Shown here one piece after another: positions 8,895-17,528 of a stretch of 64,000 bases of DNA. The notes beneath the pieces are model-generated. The model made no database searches. It saw only the letters and a program-made list of their open reading frames with translations, and had not been told where the DNA came from. Origin of the DNA: [Empedobacter] haloabium (lineage in GTDB: Bacteria > Pseudomonadota > Gammaproteobacteria > Burkholderiales > Burkholderiaceae_D); the NCBI GenBank assembly GCA_008011715.2, contig CP136508.1, forward strand, positions 1,054,001 through 1,118,000, read 5' to 3'. Position 1 is the first letter of the stretch. The number at the start of each line of letters is the position of its first letter. Made by a program: the position numbers and the translations under genes.

Positions 8895-10646
8895 CTAGTG
8901 TACATGACACAGGGCGTTCAATTGTGCCAACAGATCCTCCCGTGCGACCGGTTTCGCCAGGTAGGCGTCGGCCCCCAGCGAGAACGCTTTCTGGCGGTCG
9001 GCGACCTCGGAGGCGATGATGACGGGAACGTGCTTGCGCCGCTCGTCGTTCTTGGTCTGCGCCAGCCAGCGCCAGCTGTCCTCGCCGTGCAGGTAGAGAT
9101 CGAGGATGACGGCGGCCGGTTCCTGCGCGGCCCAGGCTTGCTCCGCTTCCCACATGCTGCGCGCGCAAACGGCGCGGTAGGGCGTGTTGCGGAAGAAGCT
9201 GCGGTACAGCAGCATCGTCGAACGATCGTCCTCGACCACCAGCACGGGAATACCGGCGGTGTCGGCCGGCGCCAGCGTGCCGCGGAACGCCAGCGGATCG
9301 GGCATCGTGTCGTACGCGAGCGGGATGGTGGCGGAGAACGTCGAGCCCTTACCTGGCGCGCTGCGCAGCGTGACGGAACCGCCCAGAAGTCCGGCCAGGC
9401 GGCGGCACAGCGGCAGGCCGAGGCCCGTGCCCTTGACCTTGTGCTGCAGGCGGTTCTCGACCTGCGAGAACTCCTCGAAGATGATCTGCTGGTGCTCTTC
9501 GGCGATGCCGATACCGGTGTCCTCGACGTCGAAGCGTACCGCGTCGCCTTTCGGCAGCACCGTCGCGCCGACCTTCACGTAGCCGCTTTCGGTGAACTTC
9601 AGCGCGTTCGAGATGAAATTGCGCAGGATCTGCGACAGCTTGGCCTCGTCCGTCATCATCGTGATGGGCGTGGCGAGTTCGTCGAACAGCAGTTCGACCT
9701 TGCTGCTGACCAGCAGCGGGCGCAGCATGCCGCGCAGCGCCGAGAACATGTCGCCCACCTCGAAAGCGACCGGGCGCACGTCGATCTTGCCCGCCTCGAT
9801 CTTCGCCAGGTCGAGCAGGTCGTCCACCAGTTCGGTCAGCGACTCGGCGCCCTTCAGGATGAACTTCACCTGCTTTTCCTGTTCCGGCGTCAGCTCGCCG
9901 TCGACCCGCTCCAGCAACAGCCGCGACAGCGCGCGGATCGAGCTCAGTGGCGTGCGGAACTCGTGGCTCATATTGGACAGGAAACGCGTCTTCATTTCGT
10001 CCGCGCGGCGCAGGTGGTCGGCCTTCTCGTCCAGCTCCGCGTACAGCGCGACGACACCGCGGTTGGTGTCCTCCAGCTCGCGCGTCAGCTGCACCAGTTC
10101 GTCCTGGCGTGTCTTCAGCTCGGACAGGGTGGCGAGCAGCTCCTTGTTCTGCTGCTGCATCTCGGCCAAGGTCACGTTGGGCGAGAGCGCCACCAGCTGG
10201 GCCCCCATCGCGCCGATCGCGACCGGGGTGACCAGCGGCGCATCGTGCGGCAGCAGCTTCTTCAGCGTGACGACGGTGCCGCCGCTGCCCGTGCGGATGT
10301 CGAACTGGTCCATCAGGCGGCGCGCGCCCAGGATGCCCATGCCCATGCCGGTGCGCGACTGGTAGCGGCCGGACAGCACCAGGTCCACGTCGGCGATGCC
10401 GGGGCCCTGGTCTTCGATGCGGATCACCAGCAGCTGCGGCACCGTCTCGCCCTCGATCGAGAATTCGACGCGGCCGCTGCCGGCGTAGTTGTAGACGTTG
10501 CGTGCCAGTTCCGAGACGGCGGTGGCGATGCGGGCCTGATCCTGGTTGGCGAAGCCGCACAGCTGGGCGATCTGGCGTGCGCGCTGGCGCGACGTCACCA
10601 CGTCCAGCTCTTCTCGCACCGCCAGGTTGAGGATGCGCAGGCTCAT
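8895..10646 (-). CDS. Hybrid sensor kinase: RsbT-like ATPase domain-HisKA-HATPase-REC
   Basis: 583 residues from the ATG that overlaps the upstream stop (ATGA). The N-terminus (about 1-135) is an RsbW/RsbT-type GHKL ATPase domain (ATAVSELARNVYNY, EDQGPGIADVD, GMGMGILGARRLMDQ). A coiled-coil linker follows (EMQQQNKELLATLSELKTRQDEL). Next come HisKA (MSHEFRTPLSSIRALS), HATPase (DTGIGIAEEH, GTGLGLPLCRRLAG) and a C-terminal receiver (LVVEDDRSTM, AAVILDLYLHGED). The stressosome-type switch domain is thus fused to a phosphorelay kinase, which suggests the stressosome output enters two-component signalling here. There is no membrane segment, so it should be cytoplasmic. Confidence 0.88.
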   Translation of the reverse strand: MSLRILNLAVREELDVVTSRQRARQIAQLCGFANQDQARIATAVSELARNVYNYAGSGRVEFSIEGETVPQLLVIRIEDQGPGIADVDLVLSGRYQSRTGMGMGILGARRLMDQFDIRTGSGGTVVTLKKLLPHDAPLVTPVAIGAMGAQLVALSPNVTLAEMQQQNKELLATLSELKTRQDELVQLTRELEDTNRGVVALYAELDEKADHLRRADEMKTRFLSNMSHEFRTPLSSIRALSRLLLERVDGELTPEQEKQVKFILKGAESLTELVDDLLDLAKIEAGKIDVRPVAFEVGDMFSALRGMLRPLLVSSKVELLFDELATPITMMTDEAKLSQILRNFISNALKFTESGYVKVGATVLPKGDAVRFDVEDTGIGIAEEHQQIIFEEFSQVENRLQHKVKGTGLGLPLCRRLAGLLGGSVTLRSAPGKGSTFSATIPLAYDTMPDPLAFRGTLAPADTAGIPVLVVEDDRSTMLLYRSFFRNTPYRAVCARSMWEAEQAWAAQEPAAVILDLYLHGEDSWRWLAQTKNDERRKHVPVIIASEVADRQKAFSLGADAYLAKPVAREDLLAQLNALCHVH

Positions 10647-11677
10647 GGCGTCCACCCCTGGCGGTCGCGCAGTGCCAATACCGTCACGTCATCGCGCCCG
10701 CGCGTGAAGTCGCGGTACAGCACCCCGGCGATGACGGCCGGGTGGCAGCGCGCCAAGCCGGGGTAGTCGCCCAGGTTCCAGCGCGCCGTCAGGCCATCCG
10801 AATGCAGCACCAGCAGGCTGTCCGCATCCCACGGCGCGGCGAATTCCTGCACCTTGCGCATATTGCTGCCGACGATGCCGTTGTGCGACAACAGCTGGCG
10901 CCGGTCGTCGCCGCCGAACAGGTGCGCGCTGATGTTGCCGATGCCGGCGAACGTCAGCTCGTCGCGCAGCATGTCGAAACGCACCGCTGCCACGGCGGCG
11001 CCGCGCGTGGCGCGCAGTGCCGCATGGGCGTCGTCCAGGATGATGGCGGCGCCTTGGTGTGCGCCTTGCATCGCCACCGCGCAGGCCAGTTCGGAAGCCT
11101 CGGCGGCCAGCGGGCCGTGGCCGAGGCCATCGGCCACGATGGCGGTGGCGCTGGTGGCGTCGCCGGCCAGCGCCCAGCTGTCGCCGGCCACTTCCTCGCC
11201 GCGCATCGGCAGGCACACCGCGCCGCAGTGCAGCGCGCGTTCGGGACGCACGGCGCCGCGCTGCCACAGCGCCATCATGACGACGGTGCCCTTGCCGGGT
11301 GCGCTCCAGATGTCGAACTCGCAGGCCAGGCGCTGCATGGCGCCCATGCCGACGCCGTAGCTGCCCGCCGTGGAGGTGCCGTCCGCCATGCTGTCCGCCA
11401 GGCTGGTGATGCCGGGGCCGCGGTCCAGTGCCAGGATTTCGATGCCGTGCGCGTCGCCGCAGCGCAGTGGCCGCAGCAGGATCTCGCCATGGCCGGCATG
11501 TTTCAGCACGTTGGTGGCGGCCTCGCTGACGACGATGGCGACCTCGCCGGCGTCGGTCTCGTCGAAGCCCAGGCGCGCGCACAGGTCGGCCGCGGCGCGG
11601 CGCACCGAACCGACCTGGCTCGCCTCGGCCACGGGATGACAGGTCTGCCTGCCTTGTGCCGCTAGAACGGTTTCCAT
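10643..11677 (-). CDS. RsbT-like ATPase fused to SpoIIE/RsbX-type phosphatase
   Basis: 344 residues. An N-terminal anti-sigma-type HATPase domain (about 15-140; VSEAATNVLKHAGHGE, DRGPGITSL, YGVGMGAMQRLA) is joined to a PP2C-like SpoIIE/RsbX phosphatase domain (about 150-340). The metal-site motifs are GDSW, VADGLGHGP and FTRGRDDVTVL. In Bacillus, RsbX dephosphorylates RsbR and RsbS to reset the stressosome, and this protein occupies the same place in the operon. It overlaps rsbT by 16 bp upstream and the hybrid kinase by 4 bp downstream, so the operon is translationally coupled. Whether the ATPase half acts as a kinase or only binds partners is unknown. Confidence 0.85.
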   Translation of the reverse strand: METVLAAQGRQTCHPVAEASQVGSVRRAAADLCARLGFDETDAGEVAIVVSEAATNVLKHAGHGEILLRPLRCGDAHGIEILALDRGPGITSLADSMADGTSTAGSYGVGMGAMQRLACEFDIWSAPGKGTVVMMALWQRGAVRPERALHCGAVCLPMRGEEVAGDSWALAGDATSATAIVADGLGHGPLAAEASELACAVAMQGAHQGAAIILDDAHAALRATRGAAVAAVRFDMLRDELTFAGIGNISAHLFGGDDRRQLLSHNGIVGSNMRKVQEFAAPWDADSLLVLHSDGLTARWNLGDYPGLARCHPAVIAGVLYRDFTRGRDDVTVLALRDRQGWTP

Positions 11678-12078
11678 TTGCTGATCTTTACTGTCGTGCC
11701 TTGGCCGGGTGCCGATTCGATGTCGAATTCGTCGGCCAGCCGCTTGGCGCCGGACAGGCCGAGGCCCATGCCGCCGCCGGTCGTGAAACCATCGGTAAGC
11801 GCCTGCTTCAGGTCCGGAATGCCGGGCCCGTGGTCGATGAAGGTCAGGCCGATCCCCTGGCGCATGCCATTCATCAGTTTCATCATGTGTGCTTCGCCGC
11901 CGCCGCCGTAGCGCAGCGTGTTGCGGGCCAGTTCGCTGGCCGCCGTGATCATCTTGGTCTGGTCGATCAGGCTGAAGCCGGCGGCGATCATCTGTTCGCG
12001 CACGGACTGGCGCAGCCGTACCACGTCCTCGTCGGACCGGATCGGCAGCACCAGCGCGTCGACGTCGTTATTGCTCAA
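11662..12078 (-). CDS. rsbT: Stressosome switch kinase RsbT
   Basis: 138 residues, the usual length of RsbT. The GHKL ATP-binding motifs are complete: N-box SELARNTLRYGGGGE, G1 box DHGPGIPDL and G2 box GGGMGLGLSGAKRLAD. RsbT phosphorylates RsbS and RsbR and, when released, activates a partner. No RsbU or sigma-B gene is nearby, so the partner here is probably one of the downstream kinases; that is inference. It starts 21 bp after rsbS and overlaps the phosphatase fusion. Confidence 0.88.
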   Translation of the reverse strand: MSNNDVDALVLPIRSDEDVVRLRQSVREQMIAAGFSLIDQTKMITAASELARNTLRYGGGGEAHMMKLMNGMRQGIGLTFIDHGPGIPDLKQALTDGFTTGGGMGLGLSGAKRLADEFDIESAPGQGTTVKISKWKPF

Positions 12079-12099
12079 GGAAGCCGCCTTTCGATGAGG

Positions 12100-12456
12100 T
12101 TAGTCCGCCTGCCGCTGGAGAAGGGCGACGCCTTTTTCCACGTTCAGTGCCGTTTGCACGCCATGCAGGGTCAGGCCCAGCTCCACCAGCGTGATGGCGA
12201 CGGCCGGCTGCATGCCGACCAGCACCGTGCGCGCGTCGAGCACGCGCGCCATCGCCGCCGTGTTGCTGATCATGCGGCCGATGAAGGAATCGACGATGTC
12301 CAGCGCCGAGATGTCGATCAGCACGCCGCGCGCGCGGTCCTTGACGATGCGGCTCGTCAGGTCGTCCTGCAAGGTCATGGCCAGGCGGTCGTGCATGTCG
12401 ACCTGGATGGTGACCAGCAGCAGGTCGCCCATCTTCAGAATGGGGATGCGTTCCAT
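12100..12456 (-). CDS. rsbS: Stressosome STAS-domain protein RsbS
   Basis: 118 residues from the ATG at 12456, seven bases after the rsbR stop; the frame is open another 14 codons upstream, but that part lies inside rsbR. It is a single STAS domain. Ser57 in DIVDSFIGRM corresponds to the RsbT-phosphorylated serine of Bacillus RsbS (Ser59). RsbS forms the core of the stressosome together with RsbR and sequesters RsbT. Its size and position between rsbR and rsbT match the canonical module. Confidence 0.9.
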   Translation of the reverse strand: MERIPILKMGDLLLVTIQVDMHDRLAMTLQDDLTSRIVKDRARGVLIDISALDIVDSFIGRMISNTAAMARVLDARTVLVGMQPAVAITLVELGLTLHGVQTALNVEKGVALLQRQAD

Positions 12457-12463
12457 GCGGGCC

Positions 12464-13330
12464 TCAGGCTGCCTTGTCGGTGCGGGTGACCGTCGCACCC
12501 ACGCGCTTCAGCGCCACCAGGAAGGCATCGGCCAGCGTCGCCTTGGTCGTCACGTCTTCCAGGTTGACGCCCAGGTGCACGATGGTCTGCGCGATCTGTG
12601 GGCGGATGCCGCTGATGATGCAGTCGGCGCCCATCAGGCGGGCGGCTGCCACGGTCTTGAGCAGGTGCTGGGCGACCAGCGTATCGACGGTCGGCACGCC
12701 GGTGATGTCGATGATGGCGATCGACGCGCCCGTCTCGATGATCTTCTGCAGCAGGTTTTCCATCACCACCTGGGTACGCGCGCTGTCCAGCGTGCCGATC
12801 AGCGGCAGCGCCAGCACGTCCTTCCACAGTTGCACGACGGGCGTGGACAACTCCAGCAGCTCCTGCTGCTGGCGCAGGATGACGTTCTCGCGGCCCTTCT
12901 GGTATTGCTCGACCGTGTACAGGCCCATGCGGTCGAACAGGGCGCCGCTGTCGGTCAGCTCCGCCGCCAGCGCGTTGGCGTCGCCGGCCAGCGCCGTGCG
13001 CAGCAGCGCGAACACCGGTTCCTTGAGGGCGAAGATGAACGTGGCCGTTTCGGTCGGCGAGTAGCCCTGGCGCACGCGCGCGGCGGACATCTCCGCCAGT
13101 TGTGCGCGCACGTCGGCAAACGCGGAAGCGTCGAAATCGTAGCCCTGGCCCTTCTCGACGGCCTTCACGACGAGCGGCAGGAAGCGGCTCGCATGCTGGC
13201 GGATGTCCGCTTCGGCGGCCTTGTCACGGCGCACCAGGCGGGACAGCATTCCGCCCAGCCAACCTTCCAGCAGGGCCTCCTGATTGTCATTGAGGATTTT
13301 GGCCAGGTGGCCGGTCGTTGCCATGCTCAT
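12464..13330 (-). CDS. rsbR: Stressosome sensor/scaffold RsbR
   Basis: 288 residues. The N-terminal helical sensor domain (about 1-150, RsbRD/globin-like fold) is followed by a linker helix (GRENVILRQQQELLELSTP) and a C-terminal STAS domain. Thr180 in PLIGTLDSART aligns with the first RsbT-phosphorylated threonine of Bacillus RsbRA, and threonines 210-217 (DITGVPTVDT) cover the second. No heme or flavin ligand can be assigned by eye. It is the first gene of the operon. The 140-bp gap upstream must hold the promoter, but I could not pick a convincing one. Confidence 0.9.
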   Translation of the reverse strand: MSMATTGHLAKILNDNQEALLEGWLGGMLSRLVRRDKAAEADIRQHASRFLPLVVKAVEKGQGYDFDASAFADVRAQLAEMSAARVRQGYSPTETATFIFALKEPVFALLRTALAGDANALAAELTDSGALFDRMGLYTVEQYQKGRENVILRQQQELLELSTPVVQLWKDVLALPLIGTLDSARTQVVMENLLQKIIETGASIAIIDITGVPTVDTLVAQHLLKTVAAARLMGADCIISGIRPQIAQTIVHLGVNLEDVTTKATLADAFLVALKRVGATVTRTDKAA

Positions 13331-13449
13331 ACGGTCTCCAGCGAAGAGGGAAAATTACAGTGAACGAGCAAGTGTAGCAGGTCGGAACGGCAACGAAAGA
13401 GACGATTGGAAATATTTCCTTTCAATACAGCTTTGATGGCACTTTGGTA

Positions 13450-13472
13450 ACGCTACCGTGGCGTGGTAGCGT
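13450..13472. repeat. Hairpin between GH2 gene and stressosome operon
   Basis: ACGCTACC (13450-13457) and GGTAGCGT (13465-13472) form an 8-bp perfect stem with a 7-base loop, touching the stop of the GH2 gene. No T-run follows on the minus strand, so it is not a textbook terminator. The overlapping GGTAACGCTACC (13446-13457) is close to the LacI-family operator pattern, so it may be a protein site about 120 bp upstream of rsbR. Confidence 0.45.
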
Positions 13473-15277
13473 CAATCATGCCGGTCGAAGAACAGCGCCC
13501 GGTGCAGCGCGGCCAGCTCGTCGGGGTCGAACTTCGGCTGGCGGTCGTAGGTCAAGAGGCCGTTCTGCTCGTGTTCCACGTCGATCAGCTGGGTGTAGCA
13601 GATGCCGGCCAGCGCCGTCAGTGTGGCGATGCCTTCCATCAGGTCGCGGTAGCGCAGCCACAGCTCCGCCGTCGTACGGGCGTTGCCGTAATAATCGAAC
13701 AGGCGGTCGCGTTCGGCTTCGGGCACGCCGGCCGGCTGCATCAGGAAGCCGCCCACTTCGCTCAGCACGATGGGCTGGCCGCGGTAGGCACCGCCGGGCA
13801 GGAACAGCGGCTTGTCCTTGTACCAGCCCTTGTCGGGCGGCTGGCCGGTCTGCTGGGTGGTCGCATAGCGCGCCACCAGCTTCTCGGCCGGCTGCGAGTA
13901 GTCGTGGATCGAGCAGACGTCGGTCAGGTTGGTGTGCTCCCAGCCGTCGTTGTCGATCACGTCGCGGCTCGGATCGAGGCGGCGGGTGCGCATCACCAGG
14001 CGTTCCAGGAAGGCCTGCTGGCTGGCATGGCGCTTCAGGGCGGGGAAGCCGAAGCTCTCGACCACGGGCACCCAGGCCACGATGGAAGGATGGTTGACGT
14101 CGCGCGCCACGGCGCGCTCCCATTCGGCCAGCAGGGCTTCCTCCGCGTCGAGCGACCAGTTGCGCGCGTTCGGCATTTCCTCCCACACCAGCAGGCCAAG
14201 CCGGTCGCACCAGTACAGCCAGCGCGGCGCCTCGATCTTCTGGTGCTTGCGCACACCGTTGAAGCCGAGCCGCTTGATCCATTCGACATCGGCGCGCAGC
14301 GCCTCGTCCGACGGCGGCGCCAGCAGCGTATCGGGCCAGTAACCCTGGTCCAGCACCATCAGCAGGAAGGTCTTGCGCCCGTTCAGGTAAAAGTGTGCGT
14401 CGCGCGACGCGAAGCTGCGCAGGCCCACGTAGGCCTGCACGCTGTCGAGCGTGGCGCCGTCACGTACCAGTCGCAGGCGCAGGCCGTACAGGTGCGGGTC
14501 GTCCGTCGACCAGGGCCTGGCGTTGTCGATGGCGACGCGCAGTGTGGCGCTGGCACGCGCCGCCGCGGTGCTGGCGCGGGCAACGACCGGCGCATCCTGG
14601 TCCAGCGACGCCAGCACGTCCAGCTGCACGGTCCAGCCGCCGGCCGGCGCGTGCAGCTGCACTTCCAGCGCCAGCGTGCCGTCCGGGTCGGCCGCGGTCA
14701 GGCGCATCGCGTCCAGCCGCATGGCCGGCACGGGTTCGAGCCACACCGTCTGCCAGATGCCGGTGGTGCAGTAATAATAGATGCGCACCGGCTTGCCGGA
14801 GGACGACTGCTTGCCGCGCGGCTGGCAAGGGTCCTGGCGGTCCTTGACGCGCAGGGTGACGCGGTTGCTGCCGTCGCGCAGGAACGGCGCGATATTGAAC
14901 GAGAACGGCACGTGGCCGCCGCGGTTGCGGCCGGCCAGCAGGCCGTTGATCCACACCTCGGTGGCGTAATCGACCGCGCCGAAGTGCAGCAGCAGGTCGC
15001 CCTCATCCGCGCGCCAGCCGGGCGGCACGTCGAAGCTGCGGCTGTACCAGACGATTTCGTGAATGTCCTTGCTGCCGATGCCGGAGCGTTCGCTCTGGTA
15101 GGGGAAGGGCACCTCGATGGACAGCGGCAGCGCGCGGCCGTCGTGCCAGCCTTCGCTCTTGCCGATGTCGGCATCGTCGAAGGCGAATTCCCAGGTGCCG
15201 TCGAGGCTCAGCCAGGCGTCGCGGCGCCACTGGGGGCGGGGGTGCAGGTCGCGGTCGGAAGCGTTCATGTCCGGCAT
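13472..15277 (-). CDS. Glycoside hydrolase family 2 (beta-galactosidase/glucuronidase-like)
   Basis: 601 residues; the start could also be the ATG at 15268, three codons later. There is no signal peptide, so it is probably cytoplasmic. The order is a jelly-roll sugar-binding domain, an Ig-like domain, then a TIM barrel with GVRKHQKIEAPRWLYWCDRLGLLVWEE. The acid/base glutamate is Glu407 in HPSIVAWVPVVESFG and the nucleophile Glu507 in IVLSEVGG. In this subfamily the residue before the acid/base Glu is normally Asn (WVPFNESWG); here it is Val. The enzyme may therefore have altered specificity or reduced activity. It is divergent from the next gene across an 86-bp promoter region. The substrate is unknown. 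Confidence 0.82.
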   Translation of the reverse strand: MPDMNASDRDLHPRPQWRRDAWLSLDGTWEFAFDDADIGKSEGWHDGRALPLSIEVPFPYQSERSGIGSKDIHEIVWYSRSFDVPPGWRADEGDLLLHFGAVDYATEVWINGLLAGRNRGGHVPFSFNIAPFLRDGSNRVTLRVKDRQDPCQPRGKQSSSGKPVRIYYYCTTGIWQTVWLEPVPAMRLDAMRLTAADPDGTLALEVQLHAPAGGWTVQLDVLASLDQDAPVVARASTAAARASATLRVAIDNARPWSTDDPHLYGLRLRLVRDGATLDSVQAYVGLRSFASRDAHFYLNGRKTFLLMVLDQGYWPDTLLAPPSDEALRADVEWIKRLGFNGVRKHQKIEAPRWLYWCDRLGLLVWEEMPNARNWSLDAEEALLAEWERAVARDVNHPSIVAWVPVVESFGFPALKRHASQQAFLERLVMRTRRLDPSRDVIDNDGWEHTNLTDVCSIHDYSQPAEKLVARYATTQQTGQPPDKGWYKDKPLFLPGGAYRGQPIVLSEVGGFLMQPAGVPEAERDRLFDYYGNARTTAELWLRYRDLMEGIATLTALAGICYTQLIDVEHEQNGLLTYDRQPKFDPDELAALHRALFFDRHD

Positions 15278-15363
15278 ATTAGCGAAGCTTGCTGTTGCTT
15301 GCAGCAGCGGTGCGCGGGGTAGCGTGGCTTCTTTCCGCGCGCAATTTACGGCATACTGCGCGG

Positions 15364-16500
15364 ATGTTGCACAAAAAATCACTCCTGTTGGCGCTGTTCG
15401 GTCCTGCGCTGCTGCCCTTGACCTTGTCTTTGTCCTGCGCGGCCGCGCCGATCGTGCTGACCAAGGGCGAAACCTCCGATTCGATCAACCGCATGTACGC
15501 GAGCCCGGCGGGCGACCTGTGCCTGGCCGGCCAGCGCTTCGATCCGGAAGGGGATGCGCGCACGCGCGGCCTGATCCTGCTGGTCAGCCTGAGCAAGCAA
15601 CGCGTGCTGTGGCAGCGCACGGTCGAGCCGCCGGATGAGAACGAAGGCAGCCGCTTCATGGCCTGCCGCACCGACGGCCAGCTGACCTATGCGGCGGCCA
15701 ATGTCGATACCAGCACGATCCGCACCGATACGCATGGGCTGGTATATGTCTACCAGTTCGACACGGCAGGCAAGATGGCCAAGCCGGTCAGGCTGGCGAC
15801 GACGGCCGACAACGCCTTTGTCTACGACCTGGACGTGGATGCGGATGGCGTCAGCGTCATCGGCATGGCGCAGGACGGGCGCGCGCAGCGCAGGACCAAT
15901 GGCATCTTCCTGGCCCGTCTCGATGCCGGGATGCGCCCGGCCGGCACGACGAAGCTGCCGACCGGCGCCTATGACTGGAGCGCGACCGGCCGGCTGAGCG
16001 GCCGCACCGCGCTGTTGGGCGGCAATTTCGCGCCGGCCGCGATCTCCGGTGGCGACTGGCCGCACGACTACGCCGTCTCGAAGATCGTCGCCGGTAAGTA
16101 CAGTTTCAGCGTACGGCCGCAGCGCGGCAAGCGCGGCGAGATCGCCACCACGATCACGGCCGCCAACGAGATCGTCTCGCTGGGCGTGCAGGGGACGGCA
16201 AGCCGGCTGACGGTGGTGGGGGCCGATGGCAAGGTAAGCACCGACACCGCCGTGCGCAGCACGTTGTGCGAGGTCGGCTCGCTGGCCGCGACCGCGAGCA
16301 CCGTGTATGCCGTGCGCGCGCCCTGCGGCGACCCGACCAGGCCGCACCGGCTGGTTGCCATCGACCGCGCCAGCGGCAGCGAGACCGCCGTCGGCGCAAT
16401 CGTGGGGGTGCCGCAGGAGGTGTTCGTGGCTGCCGACCGGGTGCTGGTCGTGACGAAAAAGGGCGACGACACGCTGCTGCTCGAGACGCTGCAGCGCTGA
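15364..16500 (+). CDS. Exported protein of unknown function, possibly beta-propeller
   Basis: 378 residues with an N-terminal signal peptide (about 1-25, LLALFGPALLPLTLSLSCAAA); the cysteine before AAA might be a lipobox, but the -3 to -1 residues are a poor match. The body shows repeated blade-like segments (GDLCLAGQRFDPEGDARTRG, LDVDADGVSVIGMAQDG, ATASTVYAVRAPCGDPTR), suggesting a propeller. No catalytic motif or named family is recognised. It is divergently transcribed from the GH2 gene and ends 12 bp from the convergent nos operon. A role in periplasmic binding is only a guess. Confidence 0.6.
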   Translation: MLHKKSLLLALFGPALLPLTLSLSCAAAPIVLTKGETSDSINRMYASPAGDLCLAGQRFDPEGDARTRGLILLVSLSKQRVLWQRTVEPPDENEGSRFMACRTDGQLTYAAANVDTSTIRTDTHGLVYVYQFDTAGKMAKPVRLATTADNAFVYDLDVDADGVSVIGMAQDGRAQRRTNGIFLARLDAGMRPAGTTKLPTGAYDWSATGRLSGRTALLGGNFAPAAISGGDWPHDYAVSKIVAGKYSFSVRPQRGKRGEIATTITAANEIVSLGVQGTASRLTVVGADGKVSTDTAVRSTLCEVGSLAATASTVYAVRAPCGDPTRPHRLVAIDRASGSETAVGAIVGVPQEVFVAADRVLVVTKKGDDTLLLETLQR

Positions 16501-16512
16501 GCCTGCCGGCCG

Positions 16513-17517
16513 CTATCTGGCGTGCGCCAGCCGCGCCTGCAGGGCGGGCGACACATGTACCCTGCGTTCCGTATCGACCAGCAGCACCTCGCGCAGGCCG
16601 AGCCGCCGCGCCATCGCCTGCCAGCCCGCCGCGCCCGTGATGAACAGCGGTTTCGAATTGCCGTCCGAACGCAGCCCCACGTCCTGGCCGCCCGAGGTGA
16701 CGATCGTGACCGACGCCACCAGGTCGATCGGGTAGCCGGTGCGCGGGTCGATGATGTGCGGGCGCCGCTTGCCGTCCTTCATGAAGTAGCGCTCGTAGTC
16801 GCCGCTGGTGCCCATCGCCTCGTTGTCGCGCAGCGGCACCATGACGAGCGTCCCGGCGCCGCGCGGGTCGCGGATGCCGACCTGCCACGGCCTGGCGCCG
16901 GGCTGGCCGATCGCCAGCACGTTGCCGCCGATATTGACCAGCGCCGCGCGCACGCCGCCGGCGCGCAGGATGGCGGCGGCACGGTCCAGCGCATATCCCT
17001 TGGCGTAGCCGCCCAGGTCGATCATCACGGCCGGATTGACGCTGCTGATCGTGGTGCCGGCGTAGCGCAGGTCGTCCAGGGTCGGATGGGCGTCGACCCA
17101 GCGCCGGATTTGCGCCGCGGGCGGCGCCTGCGGGCCGAACGTGCTGCTCTGGAAGCCCCACAGCCGGATCAGGTGGCCGATGGTGGGATTGAACAGGTAG
17201 TCCGACTGGGCCGACAGCCGGGCGGCCGATTGCAGCAGGCCGACCATCTCGGCATCGGCCTGGAACGGTTCGCCCCTGGCAATGCTGTCGTTCAGCGCCG
17301 TCAGCATGCTGGGCTGCCAGGCGTGGTACTTGCGGTGCAGCCGGTCGAATTCGGCCAGCACGGCGCCGGCCAGCGCGTCGGCGCGCGCGCGCGAGCCGTC
17401 GTAGATCGTCACCTCGACCGTGGTGCCGAACACGTGGCCGCTTATCTTGTGGCGCGGCGGTTCGCGCGTGCAGCCGCCCAGCAAAATGACGAATGCGATC
17501 AGCAGCAGCCGCGCCAT
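16513..17517 (-). CDS. nosX: FAD:protein FMN transferase ApbE (NosX-type), lipoprotein
   Basis: 334 residues, starting with a lipoprotein signal (MARLLLIAFVILLGGC, Cys16). ApbE-family motifs are present: FNPTIGHLIRLWGF, VMIDLGGYAKGYALD, NIGGNVLAIG, and TSGDYERYFMKDGKRRPHII with DPRTGYP following. ApbE attaches FMN to a threonine of target flavoproteins in the periplasm. As the last gene of the nos operon it fits NosX, whose known target is NosR; the acceptor motif SGATVT is present in the NosR of this cluster. It starts 11 bp after the cytochrome c gene. The upstream in-frame extension overlaps that gene and is not coding. Confidence 0.88.
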   Translation of the reverse strand: MARLLLIAFVILLGGCTREPPRHKISGHVFGTTVEVTIYDGSRARADALAGAVLAEFDRLHRKYHAWQPSMLTALNDSIARGEPFQADAEMVGLLQSAARLSAQSDYLFNPTIGHLIRLWGFQSSTFGPQAPPAAQIRRWVDAHPTLDDLRYAGTTISSVNPAVMIDLGGYAKGYALDRAAAILRAGGVRAALVNIGGNVLAIGQPGARPWQVGIRDPRGAGTLVMVPLRDNEAMGTSGDYERYFMKDGKRRPHIIDPRTGYPIDLVASVTIVTSGGQDVGLRSDGNSKPLFITGAAGWQAMARRLGLREVLLVDTERRVHVSPALQARLAHAR

Positions 17518-17528
17518 GACATTGCTCC

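Noticed and set aside
8570..8905. 111-residue frame starting at the 8887/8905 ATG region of the hybrid kinase
   Set aside because: It is the out-of-phase reading after the homopolymer; beyond MKVPALP it is Arg-rich and unlike any protein. It was used only to locate the frameshift.
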